This document shows, in pieces, positions 29,899-39,130 of a DNA stretch of 64,000 nt. A program made the translations under genes and the position numbers. The notes beneath the pieces were generated by a model, which was not told the origin of the DNA, did not search any database, and saw nothing but the letters and a program-made list of their open reading frames with translations. Each line of letters opens with the position of its first letter. The first letter of the stretch is position 1. Source of the DNA: Ruegeria sp. THAF57. GTDB taxonomy: Bacteria; Pseudomonadota; Alphaproteobacteria; Rhodobacterales; Rhodobacteraceae. The stretch is from positions 248,001 through 312,000 of the forward strand of contig NZ_CAIWNQ010000004.1 in the NCBI RefSeq assembly GCF_903914075.1, given 5' to 3'.

Positions 29899-30699
29899 TT
29901 ACAGGTCCGATCCGCTCAGGACATGCGAAACTGCTAGACCGAGGCGGTAATACACATCGTCGTACATACGATTGAAGCCAAGAAAAAACGCATCATTCAT
30001 GGCGCGGCCCGTGTCCGTACGTGAGAAAGCAATGTTTTCACGCATCTGCGCCTCGGTCAGCGGCTGATAAGCCAAAAGCAGAAAGGAATAGAGCCACGTA
30101 ACGGTTTCTCGTTCAATGTTGTCTTTGTCGAGAAGCAATTGCTCAATCAAGTCAGTCCCGTCACCGCCTGTATCTTCTGTGAGCGCTCGGAAAAAGTTGT
30201 AATCGGCGTTCAGGGAACTCTCGACATTCTTTTCGATCAGGTCGTTGACCTTGATGTATTCGTCAATCAGCCGATAAGATTGCGAGGAACGGTCGATTGC
30301 GAAATAGCTGTCCTGCGCCATTTCCTTGATGGTTTCGTCTTGAATTGCCAATCGCGCCGAGTTTTCAAGCGAAACGATCGTTTGACCCAAGTCGCTCTCA
30401 AAAAACACGATTGCGCGGTCCAACTGGCTGTCTGTCAGGGTTTCGAGGAAAGCCATGGAGATCTGATCTTGTATCCAGTCCGGATCATAGATGTCTTCTA
30501 TCTGGGTGTGAAAATACTCACCGCCTGAGTTTCCCAGAAAGGTTTCGTTCATCGTGTGCGCTTGCGCTTTGCCTTCGCTTGTCAGGATGTCGACAACCTC
30601 GGACAGGCGCAGCGCCTCCATCAGGCGGTCCACTTTTTCTGCGGCACTCAGCGGAGTGATCCACAGCACAGAGACGAACATAGCGGTCAAGAAGCGCAT
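29899..30699 (-). CDS. Exported DUF2059 protein (downstream copy)
   Basis: A 266-residue protein with a signal peptide (MRFLTAMFVSVLWITPLSAA) and a DUF2059 region (about 80-150, LTDSQLDRAIVFFESDLGQT). The function of DUF2059 proteins is unknown. Its start overlaps the stop of the upstream paralogue by 1 bp (TGATG). The two share the FF/FY-x-SDLGQ core and an EN motif after it. The 209 bp beyond the start of rplU show nothing certain. Confidence 0.8.
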   Translation of the reverse strand: MRFLTAMFVSVLWITPLSAAEKVDRLMEALRLSEVVDILTSEGKAQAHTMNETFLGNSGGEYFHTQIEDIYDPDWIQDQISMAFLETLTDSQLDRAIVFFESDLGQTIVSLENSARLAIQDETIKEMAQDSYFAIDRSSQSYRLIDEYIKVNDLIEKNVESSLNADYNFFRALTEDTGGDGTDLIEQLLLDKDNIERETVTWLYSFLLLAYQPLTEAQMRENIAFSRTDTGRAMNDAFFLGFNRMYDDVYYRLGLAVSHVLSGSDL

Positions 30700-31541
30700 C
30701 AGATATCCTGTGCGGGATGTAGATCCGCCATTCGTACCGCCAGCACTTCGAACTTCATCGCCATGATTTCGTACTGAATTGCGTTTAACAGCTCATATAC
30801 TTCCTGCATCAGGGGTTCTTCCAACGCTTCGGCATAGGCGATCACCTCGTCGTCGGAAAAGCCTTGATAGGTGTACGCCGCGCCTGCCAGTGCGGAAAGT
30901 TGCAAAGCCTGTCGCATACCGATTTCGTTTTGCTGCATCATCTGGCGCAGTTCGTCGGCACTAAGCTGAAGGTCAATGACGCCCGACGCGCTGGCGGCCA
31001 AAAGGAATCGGACCTGGATTTCCTGAAGGGCGCGCAGAGCTGTTCCGCTGGCGTCAATGGCCGTGTTCATGCGTTTGAGGCTTTCCACCCTTTTCGATCC
31101 CTCTTGAACCAAACCCGATACGATTTCCTGACCTTCAAGCTGCTTGGTGTCGTCATCCTCGATCATATGAGATTCGTTCTCGGCCTCGACCAGCCGCTGC
31201 CCAAGATCCGAGGCGTAGAACTCGACCGCGTGGTTCAGGGCATCGTCGCTGAGTGTTTGTTCCAATATCGACACGGCCGTTTCGTGCATGTCTTCGGTGT
31301 CAAAGACCTCTTCGGTCAGGCGTGTCCAATCCGAGCCGAATCCGTCGGGGTCAATTCCCAGCATTTGCGGGGCCGACGCCGACGCCAGCGCGATGCTTTC
31401 CAATGCGACGTCGAAACCGGTGGTGGTTAGAAAGGCTTCGATCCGGTCCCTATCGGCCGCACCAGCCGGAAGGGACAGTGTGGCAAGCGTGGCAACAAGG
31501 GCTGAAATCGACCGAAAGGCAGAGCGTGCAGAGTGTATCAT
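30699..31541 (-). CDS. Exported DUF2059 protein (upstream copy)
   Basis: A 280-residue protein with an N-terminal signal peptide ending near SLPAGAA, followed by two alpha-helical halves. The segment LSDDALNHAVEFYASDLGQR matches the DUF2059 core of the next gene, so the pair is a tandem duplication that has diverged widely. ATG 31541 was preferred to a TTG at 31577 because it gives a compact signal peptide. Likely periplasmic; function unknown. Confidence 0.8.
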   Translation of the reverse strand: MIHSARSAFRSISALVATLATLSLPAGAADRDRIEAFLTTTGFDVALESIALASASAPQMLGIDPDGFGSDWTRLTEEVFDTEDMHETAVSILEQTLSDDALNHAVEFYASDLGQRLVEAENESHMIEDDDTKQLEGQEIVSGLVQEGSKRVESLKRMNTAIDASGTALRALQEIQVRFLLAASASGVIDLQLSADELRQMMQQNEIGMRQALQLSALAGAAYTYQGFSDDEVIAYAEALEEPLMQEVYELLNAIQYEIMAMKFEVLAVRMADLHPAQDI

Positions 31542-31616
31542 GGTATCAGAGCCTAGGCGTTTTACGCCAACAGGCAATGGAAAATCCCGTCAGATTGAAT
31601 TTCAGGAATTTTCTGC

Positions 31617-31645
31617 TTGCACCCCTGCGCGTTCCTCACTAAATC
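31617..31645 (+). promoter_or_regulatory. Sigma-70 promoter of tRNA-Ser
   Basis: TTGCAC, 17 bp, TAAATC. The transcript would start near 31652, about 14 nt before the tRNA. Confidence 0.6.
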
Positions 31646-31665
31646 CCCCCCTCACAGACCCCCGC

Positions 31666-31755
31666 GGAGAGGTGCCGGAGTGGTCGAACGGGGCGGTCTC
31701 GAAAACCGTTGTGGGTGCAAGCCCACCCAGGGTTCGAATCCCTGTCTCTCCGCCA
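31666..31755 (+). tRNA. tRNA-Ser (anticodon CGA)
   Basis: A 90-nt gene with a 7-bp acceptor stem (GGAGAGG with TCTCTCC, one G-T pair), CGA anticodon at 31700-31702 in the loop CTCGAAA, a long variable arm, GGTTCGAATCC T-arm and an encoded CCA. It reads UCG codons, which this GC-rich genome uses often. Confidence 0.97.
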
Positions 31756-31932
31756 CTATCCCCAAACGTATTGTGCGCTTTTTTGCCTTTGTGGCGCGAT
31801 GTTGCCGGTGTTTCGCATGGGATCGGCGTGGCCCAGCTTAATCTCGCTTATTGATGACGTGGTCGAGGATTTCCCCTTGGATAATCCCTATCTTTAAGCC
31901 ATCCCGGTTACACATATTCTGAGGAGATTTCG

Positions 31933-32391
31933 ATGTCGCGTACTATCGTGTTAGGTGTAGTGGTCGCCGCTATTGGTGCTGGTATCTACTACTATTTGAA
32001 TCAACCCGAGCCGACCCCTGCGGAACGGTTGCAATCAGCGGCTCAGGATGCAGGTGATGCCGTCAGTGACGCTGTGGAGTCGGTTACGGAACAGGCCTCT
32101 GACGCAACAGATCAAGCAGGTCAGGCAGCGGCGGACCTTGCAAATCAAGCTGGTGAAGAAGTGGCTGCTTTGGCAGAGCAAGGTCAGGACCTGCTGAATT
32201 CCTGGATCGAAGAAGGCACGCTGACGGTGCAAAATTTCGATTATGATGCGATGGTTGCATCGGTCCAGGACAGCGCACTGGCGCAGGATATGAAAACGAA
32301 AGCCATATCCATTCTGGACGAAATCAAAGCCTCTCCTGACTTGTTCGCAGCAAAACTGCAGGAATTGCAGGCCCTGCTTCAGGGGCAATAA
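31933..32391 (+). CDS. Membrane-anchored Ala/Gln/Asp-rich helical protein
   Basis: A 152-residue protein of unknown function. One N-terminal membrane helix (about residues 4-21, IVLGVVVAAIGAGIYYYL) is followed by a long amphipathic region (30-90) rich in Ala, Asp, Gln and Glu with repeated AxxA/DAV steps, resembling LEA or apolipoprotein-like helices. A C-terminal part (95-152) ends LQELQALLQGQ. The protein is strongly acidic. GAGGAG precedes the ATG. It is monocistronic and followed by a GC-rich hairpin. Most of it would lie in the periplasm or cytoplasm depending on anchor orientation. Confidence 0.8.
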   Translation: MSRTIVLGVVVAAIGAGIYYYLNQPEPTPAERLQSAAQDAGDAVSDAVESVTEQASDATDQAGQAAADLANQAGEEVAALAEQGQDLLNSWIEEGTLTVQNFDYDAMVASVQDSALAQDMKTKAISILDEIKASPDLFAAKLQELQALLQGQ

Positions 32392-32396
32392 ATAAC

Positions 32397-32422
32397 CGGG
32401 CCGCCAAATTGGTGGCGGCCCG
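32397..32422 (+). terminator. Hairpin after the membrane-anchored protein
   Basis: Perfect 9-bp CGGGCCGCC/GGCGGCCCG stem with an 8-nt loop, 6 bp after the stop. No T-run follows, so it may rather protect the 3' end. Confidence 0.6.
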
Positions 32423-32596
32423 ATGCTTTAGCCGTGTGGCGGAGTTCCGTTAGGTAAGTCTCCGACAAAGTTGACGTAGCGCGAAACCTTTGTTTGGCTG
32501 GCTGAAAACCTGACACGAACCTGGAAGTGTTTTCGCGAAGTCTTGTCAAAATTTTTGGCACGTCGTGGGGAGAACGCCCAAAGAAGAGGATTAGCG

Positions 32597-33625
32597 ATGG
32601 CCGCCCTGCCCTCTAAAATGTTTGCAGTCATTCAGACGCATGACGGCTATTCGGACACAGCGTCAGGACCATTCATTGATGATGCCGCCGATTGGCTTGC
32701 GGAAGCTGATCTACCGGTACCAGCACCAGGTCCTGGTCAGGTATTAATCAAGCTGAGGGCTTCTTCTGTAAATCCGTCGGACATCCATTTCATCAAAGGT
32801 GAATACGGCCAGCCGCGTGTCAAAGGTACCGCAGCGGGGTTCGAAGGCTGTGGGGATGTCGTGGCAACGGGCACGGGCGCCGAGGCGTTGCAAGGGAAAC
32901 GCGTGGCTTTTATCGCGGCGGGCGCAGGGGCTTGGGCCGAATATGTCGTGACCCAGGCGCTGATGTGTATTCCGCTGCGCCCAGATGTCAGTGACGAGGA
33001 TGGATCGGCACAGATCGTAAACCCGCTGACCGCCATGGCCATGGTCGACATCGCCAAGAACTCGGGCGAGGCCTTCATCGTGTCAGCGGCGACCAGCCAG
33101 CTGGGTAAGCTGATGTGCAGTTTGGGGCGCGACCTGGGGCTAAAGCCCATCGCGATCGTTCGTCGTTCAGATGCGGTTGAATCGCTGAAAGCCTTGGGGG
33201 CGCACGACGTGTTGGTTACCTCGGATCCAATGATGCTGGAGAAATTTTCCAAGTTGAGTTCTGAGTTGAAGCCACGGGTTTTTCTGGACGCAGTTGCTGA
33301 CCAGATATCCGAGCAGATTTTTTGCGCCATGCCCAACGGTGCACGTTGGGTTTGTTATGGCAAGCTCAGCACGGAAACCCCTGCGCTGACGCAGACCGGC
33401 CAGCTAATTTTTATGGGAAAGCAGATCGAAGGGTTTTGGTTGACGAAATGGATGACCTCGACCCCGCCTGAGGATCAGATGCGCGTTGTTGGTGAAGTGC
33501 AGGCGCGTTTCGCTGACGGTCGCTGGAAAACGGATGTATCGCAACGGCTTCCACTTAGGAACGTGGTGACGGGTCTGGCGGATGCGCTGAAAAAGGGTGA
33601 CGGCAAGGTGATAATCGCGCCATAG
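32597..33625 (+). CDS. Zinc-free medium-chain dehydrogenase/reductase (quinone oxidoreductase type)
   Basis: A 342-residue MDR-family NADPH oxidoreductase. The GroES-like N-domain has VLIKLRASSVNPSDIHFIKGEYG, and the nucleotide fold has SAATSQLGKLMCSLGRDLG. The cysteine and histidine ligands of zinc alcohol dehydrogenases are absent, placing it near quinone or trans-2-enoyl reductases (MECR-like). AGAGGA lies upstream of ATG 32597. It precedes the branched-chain-type ABC genes by 75 bp in the same direction, but joint transcription is uncertain. Confidence 0.85.
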   Translation: MAALPSKMFAVIQTHDGYSDTASGPFIDDAADWLAEADLPVPAPGPGQVLIKLRASSVNPSDIHFIKGEYGQPRVKGTAAGFEGCGDVVATGTGAEALQGKRVAFIAAGAGAWAEYVVTQALMCIPLRPDVSDEDGSAQIVNPLTAMAMVDIAKNSGEAFIVSAATSQLGKLMCSLGRDLGLKPIAIVRRSDAVESLKALGAHDVLVTSDPMMLEKFSKLSSELKPRVFLDAVADQISEQIFCAMPNGARWVCYGKLSTETPALTQTGQLIFMGKQIEGFWLTKWMTSTPPEDQMRVVGEVQARFADGRWKTDVSQRLPLRNVVTGLADALKKGDGKVIIAP

Positions 33626-33671
33626 TAGAACAAAGCTCTGAACAAAGGAGGAGGTTCGGAGCGCCAAAAAT

Positions 33672-33686
33672 ACCGGTTGAACCGGT
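33672..33686. repeat. Palindrome ACCGGTTGAACCGGT before livH
   Basis: A 15-bp dyad centred on one base, 15 bp before the chosen livH start and touching its ribosome site. Candidate operator or translational element for the transporter cluster. Confidence 0.4.
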
Positions 33687-33700
33687 TATGGGAGGTGAAC

Positions 33701-34576
33701 TTGGACAACGCTCAGCTGTTGATCAGCGGGCTGGCGAACGGCTGTGTCTATGGCCTGATCGCTCTTGGCTTTGTTTTGATTTATAAGGCGACCGAGGCTG
33801 TGAATTTCGCGCAAGGCGATTTCATGATGCTAGGGGCATTTGTCACCATCGGGCTTACAAACACCGAGTATATGGGGCTTCCTTTCTGGATGGCGTTGCC
33901 GATCTCTTTGGGGATCATGGGTGCGCTGGGGTATTTGCTGGACCGGTTAATCATCCGACGACTGTTCGGCGAAAGCCAAACGGCGGTCGTGATCTTGACC
34001 ATTGCATTGGGCTTCGTGATCCGGTTTGCGGCTGGGTTGATCTGGGGGCATGAACCACAAACGCTTCAGAACCCTTTGGCCGGGAAAGAGGTCCGTTTTG
34101 GTGGCCTCGTGCTGGGGATGGAGGATGTTGCGGTTATCGTCGTTACAGTCTTGCTGACCTGGGGGCTTTATATTTTCTTTAGCCGAACGAAGCTGGGACT
34201 GGCGATGCAGGGGGCATCGCAAAACCAGTTGGCGGCCTATTACATGGGTATCCCCGTCAAACGTGTTCAGGGGTTTATCTGGGGGCTGGCTGGCGTGGTC
34301 GCCGGTATCGCGGGAATCCTGTTTGCCGCCAAAGGTTCGGTCGATCCAACCACGGGCCTACTGGGGATCAAGGCGTTTGCCGCGGCTGTGATCGGCGGGT
34401 TCGGCAGCCTACCCGGTGCGCTGGCCGGAGGATTGATCGTCGGCGTGATCGAGCCCTTTGCCAGCCGCTATATCGCTGCAGGATACAGCCAGATTGCACC
34501 CTATGCGCTGTTGCTGGCGGTGCTGATCTTCCGCCCCAACGGGCTGTTCAGTCAGGTTCGGGTCAAAAAGGTCTAG
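33701..34576 (+). CDS. Branched-chain-type ABC transporter permease (LivH family)
   Basis: Inner-membrane permease, 291 residues with about eight hydrophobic helices. Family marks are NGCVYGLIALGFVLIYKATE, NFAQGDFMMLGA, and the late segment GGFGSLPGALAGGLIVGVIE. The TTG at 33701 was chosen because GGGAGG lies 5-7 nt upstream; a TTG at 33677 would add 8 residues. It opens a cluster of LivH-, LivM-, LivG-, LivF-like proteins, an acyl-CoA synthetase and a binding protein. Substrate need not be an amino acid. Confidence 0.92.
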   Translation: MDNAQLLISGLANGCVYGLIALGFVLIYKATEAVNFAQGDFMMLGAFVTIGLTNTEYMGLPFWMALPISLGIMGALGYLLDRLIIRRLFGESQTAVVILTIALGFVIRFAAGLIWGHEPQTLQNPLAGKEVRFGGLVLGMEDVAVIVVTVLLTWGLYIFFSRTKLGLAMQGASQNQLAAYYMGIPVKRVQGFIWGLAGVVAGIAGILFAAKGSVDPTTGLLGIKAFAAAVIGGFGSLPGALAGGLIVGVIEPFASRYIAAGYSQIAPYALLLAVLIFRPNGLFSQVRVKKV

Positions 34577-34580
34577 GCAT

Positions 34581-35678
34581 ATGCGGATTGTTTTCAAAAC
34601 CAATTACATGCAGGACATCCGACCTTGGAAAGACGGCTACCAGCTTGGCCTCTACCTTGCTCTGCTGGCAGTGGTGGCAGCGGCTCCGTGGTGGCTGGAC
34701 GACTTCTATCTGGGTGAGCTGACGAACGTCCTGATCTGGGCCATCGCCGGTCTGGGCCTGATGGTGCTGACGGGCCACACCGGGCAAGTCAGTCTGGGCC
34801 ACGCGGCGTTTCTGGCTTTTGGCTGCTATGCCAATGTCATTCTTCTCGAGGCCGGAGTGCCCTTCCTGATCGCTTTCCCGTTGGCCGGTATCCTAACCGG
34901 GATCGCGGGCGTGACGGTCGCCATCCCTGCCCTGCGGTTGCACGGTATTTACCTCGCGATCTTCACCATGGCACTGTCGATTCTGATGGATGACGTGATC
35001 GTACTGGCCGAGCCTCTTACGGGCGGTGTCGGCGGTAAGTTCATCGGAGGCGTCGATATCTTTGGCCTGACGATCGACCGTTGGGGTACCCCGGTTCAAT
35101 TCTTCTGGCTGGTCTTGGGCGTTACGGTTCTGGTCACGCTGGGCTATATTAATCTGCTGCGTGCCCCTTTGGGACGCAGCTTTATCGCGGTGCGCGACTC
35201 TGAAGTTTCGGCGCAGGCGATGGGGGTGGATATCGCGCGGACCAAGATGATCTCATTCGCGCTATCCTGCGCCGTCACTGGATGGGCGGGTGCGCTGATG
35301 GGGATGTTCTCGGGCGCGTTCAACAACGAAACCTTCAGCGTTGTGATCTCGATTCAACTGCTGATGATGATCGTGATCGGCGGGTTGGGCTCGATCCACG
35401 GTGCATTTCTTGGCGCTATTGTTATCGGGTTCCTTCCGCAATTCCTGTCGATCTCAAAGGAATATGTGGGCGCTCTGTTCGGCGGCAATACTGTTGCAAT
35501 TCCAGGGTTGGAGTTCGGCATCTTCGGCATGATCCTGATCGCCTTCATCCTGTTCGAACCGATGGGCATGTATGGCCGCTGGTTGAAAATCCGCACATGG
35601 TTCGAGCTGTTCCCCTTCTACCGCAAGGACATGTTCAAACGTCAGAAATCTTACCTCAAGACGGAGCGCCTGAGATGA
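34581..35678 (+). CDS. Branched-chain-type ABC transporter permease (LivM family)
   Basis: Second permease, 365 residues. It has the family blocks [35 protein letters not shown] and the EAA-like [18 protein letters not shown]. The C-terminal 40 residues are basic and cytoplasmic ([18 protein letters not shown]). It starts 4 bp after livH and overlaps livG by ATGA, so the three are coupled. Confidence 0.92.
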   Translation: MRIVFKTNYMQDIRPWKDGYQLGLYLALLAVVAAAPWWLDDFYLGELTNVLIWAIAGLGLMVLTGHTGQVSLGHAAFLAFGCYANVILLEAGVPFLIAFPLAGILTGIAGVTVAIPALRLHGIYLAIFTMALSILMDDVIVLAEPLTGGVGGKFIGGVDIFGLTIDRWGTPVQFFWLVLGVTVLVTLGYINLLRAPLGRSFIAVRDSEVSAQAMGVDIARTKMISFALSCAVTGWAGALMGMFSGAFNNETFSVVISIQLLMMIVIGGLGSIHGAFLGAIVIGFLPQFLSISKEYVGALFGGNTVAIPGLEFGIFGMILIAFILFEPMGMYGRWLKIRTWFELFPFYRKDMFKRQKSYLKTERLR

Positions 35679-36439
35679 GCTTGCTTGAGTTCCAGAACGT
35701 GACCCTGAAATTCGGTGGCCTGACTGCGGTAAATGACCTGTCCTTTGCGGTTGAGGAAGGCGAAGTCTTTGCCATCGTTGGCCCCAACGGCGCGGGCAAA
35801 TCGACCGTGTTCAACCTGATCTCGCGGTTCTACGATCCGTTTGCCGGGTCGATCCGTTTTGACGGGCATGATCTGCTGCAGGTCAAGCCCTCGGGCGTGG
35901 CAGCGTATGGCGTGGCGCGGACGTTTCAGAATATCGAATTGTTCGAACATGCGACTGTGTTGCAGAACCTGCTGGTCGGGCGGCATCGGCACCGCAAAAC
36001 CAACCTGCTGTCCGAGGTACTGTTCCTGCCCTCGGCCCGGCGGCAAGAGGTCGAGAACCGTGAAAAGGTCGAAGAGATCATCGACTTCCTCGACCTTCAA
36101 GCGTACCGCGACAAGATGATCTCGGGCCTACCCTACGGGGTGCGCAAAGTGGTCGAGGTCGCCCGTGCATTGGCCACCGATCCCAAGCTGCTGTTGTTGG
36201 ACGAACCGGCCTCGGGCCTGTCGGTCGAGGAGACGACGGATATGCGTTGGTGGATCGACGATATCCGGCGACAGATGGGGATCACGGTGCTGATGGTCGA
36301 ACACGATATGGGGCTGGTCTCGGGCGTGTCCGACCGGGTGTTGGCAATGGCCGATGGCGCGATGCTGGCGCTTGGCACTCCGGCGCAGGTCCAGTCGCAT
36401 CCGGCGGTGGTCGAAGCGTATCTGGGGAAAGCCTCATGA
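35675..36439 (+). CDS. Branched-chain-type ABC transporter ATPase (LivG family)
   Basis: ATP-binding subunit, 254 residues: Walker [10 protein letters not shown], the signature region reading [17 protein letters not shown] in place of the canonical LSGGQ form, Walker [13 protein letters not shown], and the switch histidine in VEHDM. The YG-x-[RQ]K variant of the signature is normal in LivG. Start overlaps livM and stop overlaps livF, each by 4 bp. Confidence 0.93.
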   Translation: MSLLEFQNVTLKFGGLTAVNDLSFAVEEGEVFAIVGPNGAGKSTVFNLISRFYDPFAGSIRFDGHDLLQVKPSGVAAYGVARTFQNIELFEHATVLQNLLVGRHRHRKTNLLSEVLFLPSARRQEVENREKVEEIIDFLDLQAYRDKMISGLPYGVRKVVEVARALATDPKLLLLDEPASGLSVEETTDMRWWIDDIRRQMGITVLMVEHDMGLVSGVSDRVLAMADGAMLALGTPAQVQSHPAVVEAYLGKAS

Positions 36440-37209
36440 GCGCGCCGATCCTGACCATCCGCAATGTCGAAAGCTTCTATGGCCCGATCATGGCCATTCG
36501 CGGCGTGTCGCTGGACGTGCATCCGGGGCAGATCGTCTCGATCCTAGGCGCGAATGGCGCGGGCAAGACGACGCTGATGAAAACCGTGTCTGGCGTGATG
36601 GACCCTGAAAAGGGCAAGATCACCTTTGACGGCGACGAAATCCAAGGGTCCGAACCACATAAGGTCGTGCAGAAAGGCATTGTCCACGTCCCCGAAGGGC
36701 GCGAGGTGTTCCCCCTGTTGACCGTGGACGAGAACCTCAGCCTCGGGGCCTATACGGCAACAGACAAGGGCCAGATCGACCATGATCGCGAGCTGGTGTT
36801 TTCGTACTTCCCGATCCTCAAAGAGCGCCGGAGTCAAGAGGCAGGAACCCTGTCGGGCGGGCAACAACAGATGCTTGCCATCGGGCGCGGGCTGATGGCG
36901 AACCCGAGGATCATGCTGCTGGACGAACCCTCACTTGGGTTGTCGCCCCTACTGGTGCAGGAGATTTTCGGAATCCTCAAACGCCTTAATGACGAGCAGA
37001 GCATGACCATGATGCTGGTCGAACAAAACGCTAATGCTGCGCTGGAACTGGCGCATCATGGGTACGTGATGGAAGTCGGACGCATCGTGATGGATGGCGA
37101 CGCAGATGTCTTGATGAAATCCGAAGATATTCAGAACTTTTATTTGGGCGTTGAGGAAGAAGGCGCGCGGGAAAACCGCCGCTGGAAACGCAGAAAGACC
37201 TGGAGGTGA
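36436..37209 (+). CDS. Branched-chain-type ABC transporter ATPase (LivF family)
   Basis: Second ATPase, 257 residues: Walker A GANGAGKTT, signature LSGGQQQMLAIGR, Walker B IMLLDEPSLGLSP. Beyond the usual LivF end (near FYLGV) there is a basic tail of about 20 residues (EEEGARENRRWKRRKTWR) not typical of E. coli LivF. It overlaps livG by ATGA; the acyl-CoA synthetase gene starts 5 bp after its stop. Confidence 0.93.
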   Translation: MSAPILTIRNVESFYGPIMAIRGVSLDVHPGQIVSILGANGAGKTTLMKTVSGVMDPEKGKITFDGDEIQGSEPHKVVQKGIVHVPEGREVFPLLTVDENLSLGAYTATDKGQIDHDRELVFSYFPILKERRSQEAGTLSGGQQQMLAIGRGLMANPRIMLLDEPSLGLSPLLVQEIFGILKRLNDEQSMTMMLVEQNANAALELAHHGYVMEVGRIVMDGDADVLMKSEDIQNFYLGVEEEGARENRRWKRRKTWR

Positions 37210-37214
37210 GTGGA

Positions 37215-39101
37215 ATGAATATCAGCACCCTGCCCCCTCAGACCAAGATCAACGGCGTGCAATTCAACGCCACTCCCGGCCAACGCCCCGTGCTGGTGGA
37301 TGAATGCCAGACCATCAGCCAGCTATTCCAGAAACGTTGTGCCGATCTGGGTCCGCGCACGGCGCATCGGGAAAAGGACTTCGGCATCTGGAAAGCCTAT
37401 TCCTGGGTTGATTACTGGCAACACGCAAAGTGGATCGGACTCGCCCTGCGCAAGCTGGGTTTGCAACGGGGTGAGGTTGTCTCGATCCTGTCCGAGGACC
37501 GCAAGGAATGGGCCTGGTTCGATATGGGCATTCAATGCGTGGGCGGGATCGCTTCGGGGGTCTATACAACTGATTCCGCCAACCAATTGAAGTACTTGGT
37601 GAATGACAGCGATAGCCGGTTTCTGGTGGTCGAGAATGAAGAGCAACTGGACAAATACTTAGAAATCGAAACCGAAGTTCCGGGCCTGTTGAACGTCATC
37701 ATCCTTGAGGATGAGGGCTTGCACGATCTGGACCACGACCGATGTATGATGATCGACGCCCTATACGACATCGGGCGTCAGGCCGAGGCTGAAGACCCTG
37801 ATCGGTTCGAGGCCGAAATCGCCTTGGCATCACCGCAGGACACGGCGCTACTGGTTTATACTTCGGGTACGACGGGCGCCCCCAAGGGGGCAATGCTGAG
37901 CCATGAAAATGTTCTGGCGGCCATTGAGTGTGGCGCCAATTCTCTGCCAACCCATGAAACGGATGAGCAACTGTGTTTCTTGCCGCTGTGCCATATCCTG
38001 GAACGGGATGTGTCCGTGTATTTCCCTTTGGCCGCAAAGTGCGTGGTTAATTTCGCAGAAAGCCCCGAGACTGTGTTTTCGAACCTGCAAGAGGTTTCTC
38101 CTTCGACCTTCACCGCGGTTCCGCGCGTATGGGAGAAAGTATATTCTCAGGTCCAGATCATGACGCAGGATGCAACCCCTGCTGGCCGTGCCGCTTTCGG
38201 GATGGCGTTGAAGGCGGGGCTTGCCCGGGCAGAGTACATTCTGTCCGGCCAACCCGTTCCTGCAGGTGTGGCTGCAAAATTCTGGCTGTGGGACCGCCTT
38301 GTGCTGCGCAACCTTCGCCGAATGCTCGGCATGGACAAAATGCGACGGGGCGGTAGTGGGGCCGCTCCAATCTCGACCGATCTGCTCAAGTGGTATTGGG
38401 CCATTGGTGTGCCGTTGGTCGAAGGTTTCGGGATGACGGAGACCTCTGGCTTGGCGACGCTGAATACCATCGACGACAATAAAGTCGGTACGATTGGCAA
38501 ACCGGTCCCCGGCAATGATGTTCGCATCTCAGACGAAGGTGAGATCCAGATCAAAGGTTTGAACGTCTTTCAAGGATACTGGCGTAATAACGCAAAAACC
38601 GCCGAGACATTTACGGCCGATGGCTGGCTGAAAACCGGCGACATAGGGCAGATTGACAAGGAAGGCTATGTTTCCATCACAGGCCGGCTAAAGGACATTA
38701 TCATTACCGCAGGCGGCAAGAACATCACCCCGGCCGAGATCGAAAGTCGTCTGAAATTCAGCCACTATATCTCGGACGCAGTGGTGATCGGTGACAAGCG
38801 AAAGTTCCTGACGGCGCTGATCATGATAGATCAGGAAAATGTCGAGAAGTTTGCGCAGGATCGAAAAATTCCGTTCTCTAACTTTGCATCTCTGTGTGCC
38901 GCTGCCGACGTGAAGGATCAGATCGCGTCAGAAGTTGCAGAGGTCAACAAAGAGTTCGCGCGCGTAGAGCAGATCAAGGATTTTCGTCTGATCGACGTTT
39001 TGCTGACAGCAGATGACGACGAACTTACTGCGACCATGAAACTTAAGCGCAGCTTTGTCGAAAAGAAACACGGGCACCTTATTGAAGACATGTACAAATA
39101 G
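37215..39101 (+). CDS. AMP-dependent long-chain acyl-CoA synthetase-like ligase
   Basis: A 628-residue ANL-superfamily enzyme that would activate a carboxylic acid to its CoA thioester through an acyl-AMP. The P-loop YTSGTTGAPKGAMLSH starts near residue 215; VEGFGMTETSG and the C-domain GWLKTGDIGQIDKEGYVSITGR (split here at its hinge) follow, with the catalytic lysine expected near TMKLKR. ATG 37215 has GGAGGT 7 nt upstream; a GTG at 37206 also exists. It is embedded between ABC transporter subunits, which suggests that the imported substrate is activated at once. Substrate unknown. Confidence 0.9.
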   Translation: MNISTLPPQTKINGVQFNATPGQRPVLVDECQTISQLFQKRCADLGPRTAHREKDFGIWKAYSWVDYWQHAKWIGLALRKLGLQRGEVVSILSEDRKEWAWFDMGIQCVGGIASGVYTTDSANQLKYLVNDSDSRFLVVENEEQLDKYLEIETEVPGLLNVIILEDEGLHDLDHDRCMMIDALYDIGRQAEAEDPDRFEAEIALASPQDTALLVYTSGTTGAPKGAMLSHENVLAAIECGANSLPTHETDEQLCFLPLCHILERDVSVYFPLAAKCVVNFAESPETVFSNLQEVSPSTFTAVPRVWEKVYSQVQIMTQDATPAGRAAFGMALKAGLARAEYILSGQPVPAGVAAKFWLWDRLVLRNLRRMLGMDKMRRGGSGAAPISTDLLKWYWAIGVPLVEGFGMTETSGLATLNTIDDNKVGTIGKPVPGNDVRISDEGEIQIKGLNVFQGYWRNNAKTAETFTADGWLKTGDIGQIDKEGYVSITGRLKDIIITAGGKNITPAEIESRLKFSHYISDAVVIGDKRKFLTALIMIDQENVEKFAQDRKIPFSNFASLCAAADVKDQIASEVAEVNKEFARVEQIKDFRLIDVLLTADDDELTATMKLKRSFVEKKHGHLIEDMYK

Positions 39102-39130
39102 ACAAGGGATTACCCAAAGGGAGGAAAAAC

